In this document: positions 33,581 to 44,810 of the stretch, piece after piece | Layout of the letters: every line of letters starts with the position of its first letter | Numbering within the stretch: position 1 is the first letter of the stretch | DNA from: Piscirickettsiaceae bacterium | Lineage (GTDB): Bacteria; Pseudomonadota; Gammaproteobacteria; Nitrosococcales; Methylophagaceae | Assembly: GCA_024685975.1 (NCBI GenBank) | Contig: JAIBDZ010000011.1 | Coordinates: forward strand, 1 to 47,857 | Length of the DNA: 47,857 nt | Direction of reading: 5' to 3' | The notes under the pieces: model-generated | The model's database searches: none | What the model saw: only the letters and a program-made list of their open reading frames with translations | Told to the model about the DNA's origin: nothing | Program-made: the position numbers and the translations under genes

Positions 33581-34614
33581 TTCACGCTGATTTTGTTTCG
33601 TCCAGTTTCTTTAGAGGTATAGAGTGCTTGATCTGCACGGTCGATAAAGCTATTTGCCGTATCGCCTGCTTGGAAGAAGCTAATGCCAATCGACACGGTG
33701 ACAGGCCCTATAATGCTATTGTCTTTTTTATGGCGGAGTTTGGCTTCGCTTAATTCAACACGGATGGTATTAGCGAGTGTCAGCACTTCTTCGCTGCTCT
33801 TGTTAAAGATAATCATGACCATTTCTTCACCACCATAGCGGGCGGCAAGATGTTGTTTCCCAGCATATTTTTTTAATAGCTGTGAGAAATATTGCAGGAC
33901 TTTATCACCCACAATATGTCCCATTGTGTCATTGAGGTGTTTGAAGTGGTCTAGGTCAAATAGAGCCAGTGAGGTATTAAGGGGTTGTTGTTTACAGACT
34001 TTGGTGAGTTCTTGATCAAAACTACGTCGGTTTAATAATCCTGTGAGCCCATCAGTGCGTGAGATTTCTTTGACAATGGCAAGTTCGGATTTGAGTTGTT
34101 CTATTTCTCGGGTTGATTTTTCAAGTTCAGCTTTAAGCTCATGGCTAGTCAGGCTTAAGGTTTGCGTATTCGACAGGATATTCGTAATGATGTGTTTGAG
34201 TTCATTGATATCAGCATAACCATTTAGCATTTCTTGGGTGCCACTCAGGTCTGTTGCACATTCTGAAGCGACAAAGCCGGCTTTGGTGATCTGAGATAAG
34301 GTGTTGTTGACAACGTTTGCGATGCCATTATTAGCTTGTTGTAGCCGTTCTGGCATATCTGAAAGGATGTACTTTTCATACAAGCTTTGTGTGAGTTCGG
34401 TTGTGATGGGAAGTTGGCTATTAAGCCGATTATCAAGTGCTTTTTTCAAAGCAATATTGTCGCCAGAGACATATTCATACCAGACGGCGTAATTGACAGG
34501 GTTAACTGGTGTTTTGTGTTTATTGATTAATGGGATAACACGTCTTAAATTTTCCGATGCTTTTTGAGCGTCATGTTCAGTATAAGCAGGTGGAAATGAC
34601 TTTTGTGCAGTCAT
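33577..34614 (-). CDS. Diguanylate cyclase (GGDEF)
   Basis: Makes cyclic-di-GMP. It is 345 aa and soluble. The N-terminal part has PVNYAVWYEYVSG (37-51), shared with a group of cytoplasmic diguanylate cyclases, then coiled coil (about 135-185). The GGDEF domain runs from about 186 with DGLTGLLNRRSF, then LFDLDHFKHLND and the active site GGEEM (261-265). The RxxD inhibitory site is absent (KQHL at 253-256), so product feedback is probably weak. A spacer of about 245 bp (34615-34859) lies upstream, with a terminator for the next gene and no other feature. Confidence 0.94.
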   Translation of the reverse strand: MTAQKSFPPAYTEHDAQKASENLRRVIPLINKHKTPVNPVNYAVWYEYVSGDNIALKKALDNRLNSQLPITTELTQSLYEKYILSDMPERLQQANNGIANVVNNTLSQITKAGFVASECATDLSGTQEMLNGYADINELKHIITNILSNTQTLSLTSHELKAELEKSTREIEQLKSELAIVKEISRTDGLTGLLNRRSFDQELTKVCKQQPLNTSLALFDLDHFKHLNDTMGHIVGDKVLQYFSQLLKKYAGKQHLAARYGGEEMVMIIFNKSSEEVLTLANTIRVELSEAKLRHKKDNSIIGPVTVSIGISFFQAGDTANSFIDRADQALYTSKETGRNKISVN

Positions 34615-34820
34615 AGTGTTTGTATACCTCAGTAAACAGTTGTTACGCCAGGTGTTGTGTTGTTATCGTTTTATATCCTTATACTTTTCAATACTGTCGG
34701 CGTTGATTTGACGTATTGATGGTTATCTCCTTCAACCTAGTCATTATCGGTTAAAACAAGGTTTTCTTGAACACCTTTTTAAGATGAGCTTGTTTTGGAC
34801 TGTTTGTAAACTTAAAGAAT

Positions 34821-34847
34821 CAGAGGCCTAACACTGCTAGGCCTCTG
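34821..34847 (-). terminator. Terminator after the LplT-Aas fusion
   Basis: CAGAGGCCTA (34821-34830) pairs perfectly with TAGGCCTCTG (34838-34847) around a 7-nt loop, 12 bp past the stop. The T run is weak, so it may depend on the stem alone. Confidence 0.65.
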
Positions 34848-34859
34848 TATTATTTGTCA

Positions 34860-37800
34860 TTACTTACTTTGAGCTAAAGCTATTTTTTTAGCTTGATTAA
34901 AGTCACTTTTACCACTTCCCAATTTTGGAATAGCTTCGACTTCGATAAATTGAGAGGGTGTGCTGAGCGGGCTTAAATCAGTTTTCTTAATGTGTTCTTT
35001 TAATTCAGTTGTGCTTGTTTCTCCTGCATAAAGCAAGACAATCGCTTCCCCTTTTTTATTATCAGGAATACTCGTTGTCAGAATTTCTACTTCAGAAGAG
35101 ATGTTTAAGCTGATTTCAGCTTCTACAGCACCAAGGCTGACCATTTCACCGCCAATTTTTGCAAAGCGGGAGTAGCGATCAATAATGGTGAGAAAGCCAT
35201 CTTGGTCAAGGTGGCCTTTATCGCCTGTTTTATACCAACGTAAACCGTCAATATCGACAATGGCTTGTTGGGTTTTGTCTGGATCATCTAAATATCCTTT
35301 CATGACCTGCGTTCCACCGATCAAAATTAAGCCATCTTCTCCAGCAGGTAATGGTGCGAGTGTATCGGGATTAACAATACGTACACTACTGCCGGGTAAA
35401 GGCAAACCGACGGTGCCTATTTTATGACCGGTTTGAATATGCCAATCGCTTGTTGAAATACGATCTGGAATATTGACGGTGGCTACTGGTGTCGTTTCTG
35501 TTGCACCATAACCTTCATAAATGGTTTTTCCAAATTTGAGTGAAAATTGTTCACGTACTTCTGGGTTGAGCTTTTCGGCACCTGCAACGGTAATACGGAG
35601 TGATTCAAGCATAATGCCTGGAATACGATTATTTTTATTAAATAAGCGTAAGAAAGTGGACGTGCCACAAAAGATAGTTGCCTGATAACGGCTAATGCCT
35701 TTGGCAATATTAACAACATCAGTCGGATCGGGATGGCAAATAGCAGGGATCCCTTCAATTAATGGCATTAATCCCGTCACAGTGAGTCCAAAGGCATGAA
35801 ATAACGGCAAGCTGGCAACGATGACATCATCATGTTCGATATCCAAGACATCAGAAATTTGCTTAATATTCCCCATCATATTTTTATGGCTTAGCATGAT
35901 GCCTTTTGGGGTGCCTTCACTGCCACTAGAGAAAAGTATGGCCGCTGTTTGTTCGTTAGACGTATGGCGACCAAATAATGATTGAATCATTTTTGCAGGC
36001 AAAAAGGTGCTGATTAGAGTCAATATTTTTTCAACAGAGGAAATACATTGATGCAAGTCTTCGAGATACGTTACCTCGGTATTGTCAAAAGCTTGTTCTA
36101 TGGCAATGCCTTTTTGATTGAGCTTATCGACAAAGCGACGTGAGGTATAAATGTGTTTAATGCCTGCTTTTTGAATGGCGGCTTTAATCGTATCGATGGG
36201 AGAGGTGAAATTTAAATTGACCACCGTTTTACCGCACAATAAGGCGGCAATATTGGCAATAATACCGGCACTACTGGTAGGTAATAATAATCCTAAATTT
36301 TGCTCATCATGTTGCTTAAAACGGCGAGCAAAAAGTAATGATGCCGTGAGTGTTTTTCGACGCGTCAACGTACGAACAGTTTGAATATCGGTTAAGCAAG
36401 CGGCTCCGCCATCTTGTTTGGCGCGCTTGATCCAAGCTAACCCTAAATTAGGCAGTTGTTCGACATGTTGATGCCAAGTTTGTATTGATAAATCAAATAC
36501 GGCTTGTTTGACCGTTTGAACATCACTTTCCATAGGCAATGGTTTAGCAAAACCAACAATCACATCACGGCGGATCGCGCGACGGGATAATTGCTGTAGT
36601 TTTTGGCCTGAGCGAGAAAAACGGCTGCCCCATAAACCACGTAGATAAAAAGGTAAGATAATACCGTTAACGCCATCAATACAACGTTCATAGCCTTTTT
36701 TGAACTCACCCAATTGACCATTACGGCTAATAGAACCTTCAGGGAACAAGCAGACAACATGGCCTTGTTTGAGGGCTTGGTTTATCGTGTTTAAGGCTTC
36801 TTTACTACTGCTGCTTGAGATAGGGATGACTTGGAATAAGTCGAGGAACCATTTCAAATACCATTTTTGATAAATGGTTTTATCCATGACAAAGCGAACA
36901 TGGCGAGGACTGGCCATTTGGAGAATAGCCCAATCTAACCAACTAATATGGTTACCGAGTAATAACACCGCTCCTTGTGATGGCATATTTTCAAGGTTCT
37001 GGACATGAACACGGTATCGGCTGGCGAAAAGGGCACCAACAACATAGTGGATCAAAGACTGTGGCAATTTATACACGGTGTAGATAGCGCCTATCGCGGT
37101 GATAATAGCTAAGGTATATAAAATGAACTGACTATGTAGGTCAAGTAGCGCGGAGCATAATGTGCCGACCAAAAAGCTGATCATGACCACATTTTGAACC
37201 CAATTATTACCGGCAAGCACTGTGCCTAATTGTTGGTTTTTAGCTCTAAATTGAATCAAAGCATTCAAAGGAATGATGAATAAACCACCAAAAAGTCCAA
37301 ACATTAAGACCGTTGCCGCGAGTGCAGAGACATTGGACAATTGGGGAAGTAAAAATAAACTGGCCACCATGCCTAAAGCGCCTAGTGGAATTAGGCCGGT
37401 TTCAATGTAATGACGCGAGACCTTACCTGAAATGAAAGACCCGATGATAATGCCAAGCCCAGAACAAGCCAATAAACCTTGCACAACAATCGTATTGTCC
37501 ATTGCGAGTACTTCTTTGGCATAGGCTGGGAATGTCGCTAATACTGCTTGAGACACACCCCAGAAAATAGCCAAGCCAATGATAGACAACCAAATAATGG
37601 GGTCACGTTTAATTAAACGTAAGTTTTGGTGCAATGTTTTGCCTGAGCGATATTGCTGCCAATCGAATTTTGGCTTGGTATTTTGCGGAGCATAATGAGG
37701 TAAGCGCGTTGAGAAATATAACTCAACCAGGCTACCTAAAACCAATAGCCAACCGATGGGTGCGATAATGCGGATGATGTCTTGCTCGGTTTGAAAACTG

Positions 37801-38306
37801 TGTCCTGCTAAGGCATTTTCAAACAATATCGAGAATACAAACATGCCTAATAAAATCGCAATAATCGTTGTGGACTGCACAATACCATTGGCACTGGCCA
37901 ATTGTTCTTTACCAGCAATTTCTCGAATATAGCCATATTTGGCGGGTGAATAAAAAGCGCTTTGAACAGCTAACATGAAGGTCATCGCAAAAGCGACTTC
38001 AAACCATGCAAGGTAATAACACAAGGTAATTAATAAGGTGAGCCCGACGGCGGCGATAGCGGACCAACGCATAATATGTGGTTTTTTAAAGCGATCGGAT
38101 AAATAGCCGGAAGGAGTGAATAATAAGATGAAAGGAAGCAAGATAAGACCATTGACGATGGCAGTGAGCACGATCTGAGTTGATCCGTCATAGACTTTGA
38201 AAACTGTATTTTGAATAATGATTTTATGCCCTAGATCAACAAAGGCATTGAGAAAAATCATGGTGGTAAAAGCCAAAAAACCTTTTATTTTAAGTAGCGA
38301 TGTCAT
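34860..38306 (-). CDS. aas: LplT-Aas fusion: lysophospholipid transporter, acyltransferase and acyl-ACP synthetase
   Basis: Re-acylates lysophospholipids in the inner membrane. It is 1148 aa in three parts. Residues 1-420 are a 12-helix MFS transporter (LplT-like). Residues 430-640 are a PlsC-type acyltransferase with HxxxxD (H453, D458 in GNHISWLDWA) and FPEG (521-524). Residues 660-1140 are an AMP-forming ligase with FSSGSEGTPKGIMLSHKNM, YGATETTP and WYKTGDKGHLD. In E. coli lplT and aas are separate neighbouring genes; the fusion is known in other proteobacteria. It is divergent from the XRE regulator, with about 147 bp between them. Confidence 0.93.
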   Translation of the reverse strand: MTSLLKIKGFLAFTTMIFLNAFVDLGHKIIIQNTVFKVYDGSTQIVLTAIVNGLILLPFILLFTPSGYLSDRFKKPHIMRWSAIAAVGLTLLITLCYYLAWFEVAFAMTFMLAVQSAFYSPAKYGYIREIAGKEQLASANGIVQSTTIIAILLGMFVFSILFENALAGHSFQTEQDIIRIIAPIGWLLVLGSLVELYFSTRLPHYAPQNTKPKFDWQQYRSGKTLHQNLRLIKRDPIIWLSIIGLAIFWGVSQAVLATFPAYAKEVLAMDNTIVVQGLLACSGLGIIIGSFISGKVSRHYIETGLIPLGALGMVASLFLLPQLSNVSALAATVLMFGLFGGLFIIPLNALIQFRAKNQQLGTVLAGNNWVQNVVMISFLVGTLCSALLDLHSQFILYTLAIITAIGAIYTVYKLPQSLIHYVVGALFASRYRVHVQNLENMPSQGAVLLLGNHISWLDWAILQMASPRHVRFVMDKTIYQKWYLKWFLDLFQVIPISSSSSKEALNTINQALKQGHVVCLFPEGSISRNGQLGEFKKGYERCIDGVNGIILPFYLRGLWGSRFSRSGQKLQQLSRRAIRRDVIVGFAKPLPMESDVQTVKQAVFDLSIQTWHQHVEQLPNLGLAWIKRAKQDGGAACLTDIQTVRTLTRRKTLTASLLFARRFKQHDEQNLGLLLPTSSAGIIANIAALLCGKTVVNLNFTSPIDTIKAAIQKAGIKHIYTSRRFVDKLNQKGIAIEQAFDNTEVTYLEDLHQCISSVEKILTLISTFLPAKMIQSLFGRHTSNEQTAAILFSSGSEGTPKGIMLSHKNMMGNIKQISDVLDIEHDDVIVASLPLFHAFGLTVTGLMPLIEGIPAICHPDPTDVVNIAKGISRYQATIFCGTSTFLRLFNKNNRIPGIMLESLRITVAGAEKLNPEVREQFSLKFGKTIYEGYGATETTPVATVNIPDRISTSDWHIQTGHKIGTVGLPLPGSSVRIVNPDTLAPLPAGEDGLILIGGTQVMKGYLDDPDKTQQAIVDIDGLRWYKTGDKGHLDQDGFLTIIDRYSRFAKIGGEMVSLGAVEAEISLNISSEVEILTTSIPDNKKGEAIVLLYAGETSTTELKEHIKKTDLSPLSTPSQFIEVEAIPKLGSGKSDFNQAKKIALAQSK

Positions 38307-38453
38307 AAGTCGTTGTCTCAGTAGTTGTGGTGCTGCTTACTATTCATTGTTTAAGATAGGTTGACGATGTAAAAAGATGAAGTTGCATTATGCCCTGCTT
38401 AAAGTAGCGTTTTATGATACTTTTATTGTTTTATCTAGCTCGGTAAGAGAGTA

Positions 38454-39191
38454 ATGGCGCAAAAAACGCAACTCATTGCAACCTTAAAACAAAGTTTAAA
38501 ATCACATGGTTTGACATATGCTGATGTCGCTAAAACGCTTAATCTATCAGAAGCGAGCGTAAAACGCTTGTTTGCTCAATCCCATTTGTCTTTAGCAAGG
38601 TTAGATCTGATCTGTCAGATGATGGGGATGGAGATATCGGATTTGGTGGCTCAAATGAATCAACAATCTTCGATAAAAGAAGTCAGTCAATTGAGTCATG
38701 ATCATGAGCAAGTCTTAGCGGATGATCCTGCTTTATTGTTAATTGCAGTCTGTGTGCTTAATGGTTGGACTATTGATGATTTAACCAACCATTATCATTT
38801 TACGACGACGCAATGCGTACATTATTTAGCGATGTTAGATAGCATGGGTTTGATTACATTATTACCGATGAACCGGATCCAGCTGCGTATTGCAGTGAAT
38901 TTTTCATGGCGGACAAACGGTCCAATCCAGCACTTTTTTCAACAAAAACTGGCGGCAGATTTTTTTGATACGCAGTTTGATCAACAGCATGAGCAATTAA
39001 TGGTTATTAATGGCATGTTAAGTGACAGTGCGATGGCTATTTTTCAGCGTAAATTAAGGCAATTAGTGGCTGAGTTCGATGAGTTGAACAATGAAGATAG
39101 GAGCCTGCCTTTATCAGAACGAAAAGGCACAACTGTGGTGTTAGCTGCGCGTAACTGGCGTTATGGTTTATTTGACCATTTGAGAAAATAG
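38454..39191 (+). CDS. XRE-type transcriptional regulator
   Basis: A 245 aa protein with an N-terminal HTH (about 8-65): SLKSHGLTYADVAKTLNLSE with the recognition helix SEASVKRLFAQ, then LARLDLICQMMGMEISDL. The C-terminal 170 residues are a ligand- or protein-binding domain without known motifs. It is divergent from the phospholipid-repair fusion, so it may control that gene, which is inference from position. AAGAGAG precedes the start. A terminator shared with trxB follows. Confidence 0.86.
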   Translation: MAQKTQLIATLKQSLKSHGLTYADVAKTLNLSEASVKRLFAQSHLSLARLDLICQMMGMEISDLVAQMNQQSSIKEVSQLSHDHEQVLADDPALLLIAVCVLNGWTIDDLTNHYHFTTTQCVHYLAMLDSMGLITLLPMNRIQLRIAVNFSWRTNGPIQHFFQQKLAADFFDTQFDQQHEQLMVINGMLSDSAMAIFQRKLRQLVAEFDELNNEDRSLPLSERKGTTVVLAARNWRYGLFDHLRK

Positions 39192-39213
39192 GGGCGAGTA
39201 GACTCACCCCTAT
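39188..39213 (-). terminator. Terminator after trxB
   Basis: ATAGGGG and CCCCTAT arms (39188-39213) with an inner GAG/CTC extension. On the minus strand it is followed by TTTTC. It begins within the last codon of the XRE gene, so it may end both convergent transcripts. Confidence 0.65.
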
Positions 39214-39225
39214 GAGTTTGACGGT

Positions 39226-40203
<978 letters not shown>

Positions 40204-40295
40204 TTACCTATTGATGAGTATTTGGTAAAGTATGACACTTATAAAGCTGTGGTAAGATAAGCTGCTAATTTATTGGTGTTACTGGAAATATTACA

Positions 40296-42590
40296 TTGGC
40301 TCAAGCAACACGAGTTTCTAAGAAAAGCAAGGAAGAACCGGTATCAGGCGCGGTAGGCTTTCGACTGCGTGAAGCTGCGCTGATTTTGTCATTGGCGCTC
40401 GCGGCTTACCTTTTATTATCGCTATCTAGTTATCAACCGACGGATCCCGGTTGGTCTACGACGGGTACGAACGATATTGTCGCGAATAAAGGCGGGATTG
40501 TGGGTGCTTGGTTGGCCGATTCTTTATTGTATGGTTTTGGTTTTCCCGCTTATTTGTCGCCGTTGATGTTGGCTTTTAGCGGCTGGTTATTATTCAGCTG
40601 GGGAAAACATGATGACGCCGAAGATGCGGTTCATTTCTGGGTATTAAAATCAGTTGGTTTAATTTTTGCGCTGTCTGCTGCAAGTGGCTTATCTACGTTG
40701 AGTTTAATGCCTTACGCTGGCTTGTTGCCATTGGGCGCTGGTGGCGTATTAGGTGAACTTGTCGGTAATGGGTTTATCACGATTTTTGGCACATCCGGTA
40801 CGACATTACTATTACTAGCCGTTTTGTTAACCGGTATCACCTTATTTACTGGATTATCTTGGTTAATGGTTGTCGATAAAATCGGCGCAATAACATTATT
40901 GTTAGTGCATCATGCGGGACAAAAAATTGCCGAATTACGTGAACAATTTGCGACTAAACAAGCGAAACAAAAACGGGCAGAAGTTTTCAAAGAAAAAAGT
41001 GTGAGTTTGGCTAAACCCGCTAAAGTACGTGTTGAACCTGTTATTGAAGCGCCGGTCGTCAGTCAGCGCGAAGAAGCTGAACGCCAAGTGCCATTGTTTG
41101 AATCTCAAGAAGAGGGGGCAATGCCAGCATTGGCCTTATTAGATATGCCTCAAGCGAGTAAAGGTGGCTATAGCGAAGAGGTTCTGCAAGCGTTATCCCG
41201 TCAACTAGAACTGAAACTCAAAGATTTTGGGGTACAAGTTGAAGTGGTGGAAGTGCAACCAGGCCCGGTAGTCACCCGGTTTGAATTGCAGCCTGCGCCT
41301 GGTTTAAAAGTCAGTCGAATTACTGGCTTAGCTAAAGATCTCGCCAGAGCGATGTCGATTACCAGCGTACGAGTGGTTGAGGTTATTCCTGGTAAACCAT
41401 TAATCGGGATCGAAATTCCTAATGAACACCGAGATATTGTGCGCCTACGTGAGATCTTAGGCTGTGCAGATTATGAAAATAGTAAATCTGCTTTAGTGAT
41501 GGCATTGGGTAAAGATATTGCTGGTCGCCCTGTTGTAGCAGATTTAGAGAAAATGCCGCATTTATTGGTGGCCGGTACAACGGGGTCAGGTAAGTCTGTC
41601 GCTGTGAATGCCATGATTTTGAGCTTATTGTATAAATCAACGCCAGAGCAAGTCCGCATGATCATGGTCGATCCTAAAATGTTGGAATTATCCGTTTATG
41701 AAGATATTCCCCATTTATTAACGCCCGTTGTGACTGATATGAAAGAGGCGGCAAATGCATTACGTTGGTCTGTCGCTGAGATGGAACGCCGTTATCCTTT
41801 GATGGCTGCGATGGGTGTGCGTAATATCACCGGGTTTAACAAGAAGGTGCAAGAGGCGATAGATCGCGGCGAACCGATTGTTGACCCGACAGTAGAAGTT
41901 GTTGCTGGCGAACCTGCACCGACATTGACGCCACTGCCTTTTATTGTAGTAGTAATTGATGAGCTTGCCGACATGATGATGGTGGTCGGTAAACAGGTCG
42001 AAGAGTCTATCGCTCGTCTTGCTCAAAAAGCGAGGGCTGCTGGGATCCATTTGATTTTAGCGACGCAGCGTCCTTCTGTTGATGTTATTACCGGCTTAAT
42101 CAAAGCAAATATTCCGACTCGAATGGCGTTTCAGGTGTCTTCTAGAATTGATTCAAGAACGATTTTAGATCAAATGGGTGCGGAACAATTATTAGGGCAA
42201 GGAGACATGTTGTATTTGCCGCCGGGTTCAGGATTGCCTGAACGGGTGCATGGTGCATTTGTCGATGATCACGAAGTACATAGCGTAGTTAATTTCCTGA
42301 AAAAAAGTGGCCAGCCCAATTATTTGGAAGAAATTACACAAGAACAAAGTGACCCGAGCGCGGGTGGCATTGCCGATGCGAGTGATGGTGAGTCTGATCC
42401 ATTGTATGATCAGGCGGTACAAATCGTGACAGAATCACGGCGCGCGTCGGTATCTGGCGTGCAACGACGATTAAAAGTGGGTTATAACCGTGCGTCACGG
42501 TTGGTTGAAGCAATGGAAGCGGCAGGTGTGGTCTCAGGCATGCAAGCCAATGGTAGTCGCGAAGTGTTAGCGCCACCACCACGAGATTAA
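40296..42590 (+). CDS. ftsK: DNA translocase FtsK
   Basis: Moves chromosome ends during division and activates XerCD. It is 764 aa. Four N-terminal membrane helices (about 25-190), a short charged linker (about 215-290), then the motor with Walker A GTTGSGKS (about 427-434), Walker [14 protein letters not shown], and a C-terminal winged-helix gamma domain ([19 protein letters not shown]) that reads KOPS. The linker is short compared with E. coli FtsK, as in many other bacteria. The start is TTG with GGA about 9 nt upstream; no ATG fits the frame. lolA and rarA follow, the conserved order. Confidence 0.95.
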   Translation: MAQATRVSKKSKEEPVSGAVGFRLREAALILSLALAAYLLLSLSSYQPTDPGWSTTGTNDIVANKGGIVGAWLADSLLYGFGFPAYLSPLMLAFSGWLLFSWGKHDDAEDAVHFWVLKSVGLIFALSAASGLSTLSLMPYAGLLPLGAGGVLGELVGNGFITIFGTSGTTLLLLAVLLTGITLFTGLSWLMVVDKIGAITLLLVHHAGQKIAELREQFATKQAKQKRAEVFKEKSVSLAKPAKVRVEPVIEAPVVSQREEAERQVPLFESQEEGAMPALALLDMPQASKGGYSEEVLQALSRQLELKLKDFGVQVEVVEVQPGPVVTRFELQPAPGLKVSRITGLAKDLARAMSITSVRVVEVIPGKPLIGIEIPNEHRDIVRLREILGCADYENSKSALVMALGKDIAGRPVVADLEKMPHLLVAGTTGSGKSVAVNAMILSLLYKSTPEQVRMIMVDPKMLELSVYEDIPHLLTPVVTDMKEAANALRWSVAEMERRYPLMAAMGVRNITGFNKKVQEAIDRGEPIVDPTVEVVAGEPAPTLTPLPFIVVVIDELADMMMVVGKQVEESIARLAQKARAAGIHLILATQRPSVDVITGLIKANIPTRMAFQVSSRIDSRTILDQMGAEQLLGQGDMLYLPPGSGLPERVHGAFVDDHEVHSVVNFLKKSGQPNYLEEITQEQSDPSAGGIADASDGESDPLYDQAVQIVTESRRASVSGVQRRLKVGYNRASRLVEAMEAAGVVSGMQANGSREVLAPPPRD

Positions 42591-42661
42591 GGCGATGAAC
42601 GCAACTTCATGTCTGTCATGTCGTCTGATTGAGTATCGTTATTCATTTGAAGGAAAGCACT

Positions 42662-43303
42662 ATGTCGGTTAAATCACCGGTCTATTCTATTATCGCTATG
42701 ATATGGTTTTTAGCTTCAAGCGCGACCATGGCCGCCGATAATGCATCCGATAAGCTTGCTGTTTTTGTCCAGTCTGTGGTGACTTTTCAAGCAAAATTCG
42801 AACAAACAGTTTTAAGCGCCCAAGGTGACATCATTGAGGAGGCGCGAGGCCAATTTTTATTAGAGCGTCCAGGAAGGTTTCGGTGGGATTATTTTGAGCC
42901 TTATCCCCAGCATATTGTTGCAGATGGCGAGCGCATTTGGTTTTATGATGTTGATCTTGAACAGGTCACGGTGAAGTCTCAGCAAGAAGCGTTAACCGAT
43001 ACCCCTGCGACATTATTGTCAGGTGATATGTTACCGGAAGAAAAATATCATGTCCGTGATGTGCCATCTGACGATGGTTATCAATGGGTTGAGCTGGTTC
43101 CAAAGCAAGCTGAATCTAGCTTCCAAGTGGTTCGTTTTGCTTTTGATGACGACGGTTTAAAACGGATGGTAATGCAAGATAATTTTGATCAATTTACGCG
43201 TTTAATTTTCAGTGACGTGATTGAAAATGATGAAATCGCACAAGATACCTTTATTTTTACTGCGCCAGAAGGTGTTGATGTTGTTGGTGATGTCGTACCG
43301 TGA
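42662..43303 (+). CDS. lolA: Outer-membrane lipoprotein carrier LolA
   Basis: Periplasmic carrier of lipoproteins from LolCDE to LolB. It is 213 aa with signal peptide (about 1-24, MSVKSPVYSIIAMIWFLASS). Family blocks are FQAKFEQTVLSAQGD, FLLERPGRFRWDY and DGERIWFYDVDLEQVTVK. The frame opens at 42629, but ATG 42662 has AAGGA 7 nt upstream and starts the signal peptide. It lies about 70 bp after ftsK and overlaps rarA by 4 bp. Confidence 0.94.
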   Translation: MSVKSPVYSIIAMIWFLASSATMAADNASDKLAVFVQSVVTFQAKFEQTVLSAQGDIIEEARGQFLLERPGRFRWDYFEPYPQHIVADGERIWFYDVDLEQVTVKSQQEALTDTPATLLSGDMLPEEKYHVRDVPSDDGYQWVELVPKQAESSFQVVRFAFDDDGLKRMVMQDNFDQFTRLIFSDVIENDEIAQDTFIFTAPEGVDVVGDVVP

Positions 43304-44628
43304 GTTTGTTTGAGCAAGTCGATGATTTGAGTCGGCCGCTTGCAGATAGAATGCGGCCTGCTAATTTATCAGGCTATATTGGTCAGCGACATTTACTTGA
43401 TGAAAGGAAACCGTTAAGGCAAGCGATTGAAGGCGGTCAGCCGCATTCGATGATTTTCTGGGGGCCACCAGGTACGGGGAAAACAACATTAGCTAGACTT
43501 ATTGCTGGCTATTGTGATGCGGAATTTATCACCATCTCGGCGGTGTTGGCTGGGGTGAAAGAAGTGCGTGCGGCAGTAGCAAGAGCGCAGCAACTGCAAC
43601 AAGAACAAGGTCGTCGGACGATGTTGTTTGTTGATGAAGTGCACCGTTTTAATAAATCTCAGCAAGATGCTTTTTTGCCTTATGTCGAAGATGGCACTTT
43701 TACATTTATTGGTGCGACGACAGAAAACCCTTCATTTGAATTGAATAATGCTTTGTTATCTCGGGCAAGAGTGTATGTGCTCAAAGCGTTAGATGCTAAA
43801 GATTTACGTGAAATTATTGATCGCGCGATGTCAGATGATAATGTCGGTTTGGCTGATAGGGGCATTACGTTAGATGAGGCATTGAGAGATGTTTTAGCTG
43901 AATCAGCCGATGGCGATGGTCGCCGCGTCTTAAACTTATTAGAAATACTGATTGATTTGGCCGATAGCCAAGGGCAAAAAAGTGTTTCTGAAGAGGATGT
44001 CGCTTCGGTTTTATCTGGCGGTCTTCGTCGTTTTGATAAAGGTGGTGAAGCTTTTTATGACCAAATTTCGGCTTTGCATAAATCGGTACGAGGATCGTCA
44101 CCTGATGCGGCATTGTATTGGTTATGTCGAATGTTAGATGGGGGGTGTGATCCGACTTATCTTATGCGTCGTGTAGTCAGAATGGCGTCAGAAGATATCG
44201 GTAATGCTGATCCTCGCGGCTTGAGAATTGCCTTAGATGCTTGGGAAAGTTATGAAAAATTAGGCCAAGCAGAGGGTGAACTTGCTATTGCACAAGCTGT
44301 TGTTTATCTAGCCTGCGCGCCTAAGAGTAATGCGGTATATAGCGCGTTTAACGCGGCGATGGCGGATGTTCGTGCTAATGGTTCACATGAAGTGCCATTG
44401 CATTTGCGTAATGCGCCTACCAAATTGATGAAAGATTTAGGCTATGCCAAAAAATATCGTTATGCGCATAATGAACCGGATGCTTATGCCGCAGGTGAAC
44501 ATTATTTCCCCGAAGATATGCCAGACCGGCAATATTACCAGCCAGTGGATCGCGGTTTAGAAATTCAGATTAAGGATAAATTGGCGCGATTGCATGCTTT
44601 AGATGAAAAGGCGAGAAAGGTCGAGTAA
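43300..44628 (+). CDS. rarA: Replication-associated recombination protein RarA (MgsA)
   Basis: AAA+ ATPase acting at stalled replication forks. The 442 aa length is usual. Walker A is WGPPGTGKTTLARL (about 54-67), Walker B is LFVDEVHRFNK, and sensor 1 is FIGATTENPSFE. The clamp-loader-like C-terminal domain holds LYWLCRMLDGG and MASEDIGNADP. The start is GTG overlapping the lolA stop (GTGA), so the two are coupled. ftsK-lolA-rarA is a conserved gammaproteobacterial order. Confidence 0.96.
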   Translation: MSLFEQVDDLSRPLADRMRPANLSGYIGQRHLLDERKPLRQAIEGGQPHSMIFWGPPGTGKTTLARLIAGYCDAEFITISAVLAGVKEVRAAVARAQQLQQEQGRRTMLFVDEVHRFNKSQQDAFLPYVEDGTFTFIGATTENPSFELNNALLSRARVYVLKALDAKDLREIIDRAMSDDNVGLADRGITLDEALRDVLAESADGDGRRVLNLLEILIDLADSQGQKSVSEEDVASVLSGGLRRFDKGGEAFYDQISALHKSVRGSSPDAALYWLCRMLDGGCDPTYLMRRVVRMASEDIGNADPRGLRIALDAWESYEKLGQAEGELAIAQAVVYLACAPKSNAVYSAFNAAMADVRANGSHEVPLHLRNAPTKLMKDLGYAKKYRYAHNEPDAYAAGEHYFPEDMPDRQYYQPVDRGLEIQIKDKLARLHALDEKARKVE

Positions 44629-44715
44629 TTCATTCCAAGCGTTACGGAAAGATTGAGCCTTTAATATAAATGTAGTACTTTAGCGTTAGAATTTTGTAAC
44701 ATATACCATGTTAAG

Positions 44716-44741
44716 AAATCTGTGGGTTACCTCACAAATTT
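44716..44741. promoter_or_regulatory. CRP-like binding site
   Basis: TGTGGGTTACCTCACA (44721-44736) matches the CRP consensus TGTGA-N6-TCACA with one mismatch. It is flanked by AAAT and ATTT, as in strong sites. It lies about 75 bp upstream of the VPxPA-CTERM gene at 44811. A CRP/Vfr-type regulator is assumed, not seen in the window. Confidence 0.45.
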
Positions 44742-44810
44742 GTTATTAAGTGTGGATCATTGTCGCAAATGACACGGCTTTAGATAACTCAATGAATTAA
44801 AGGGATTAAA

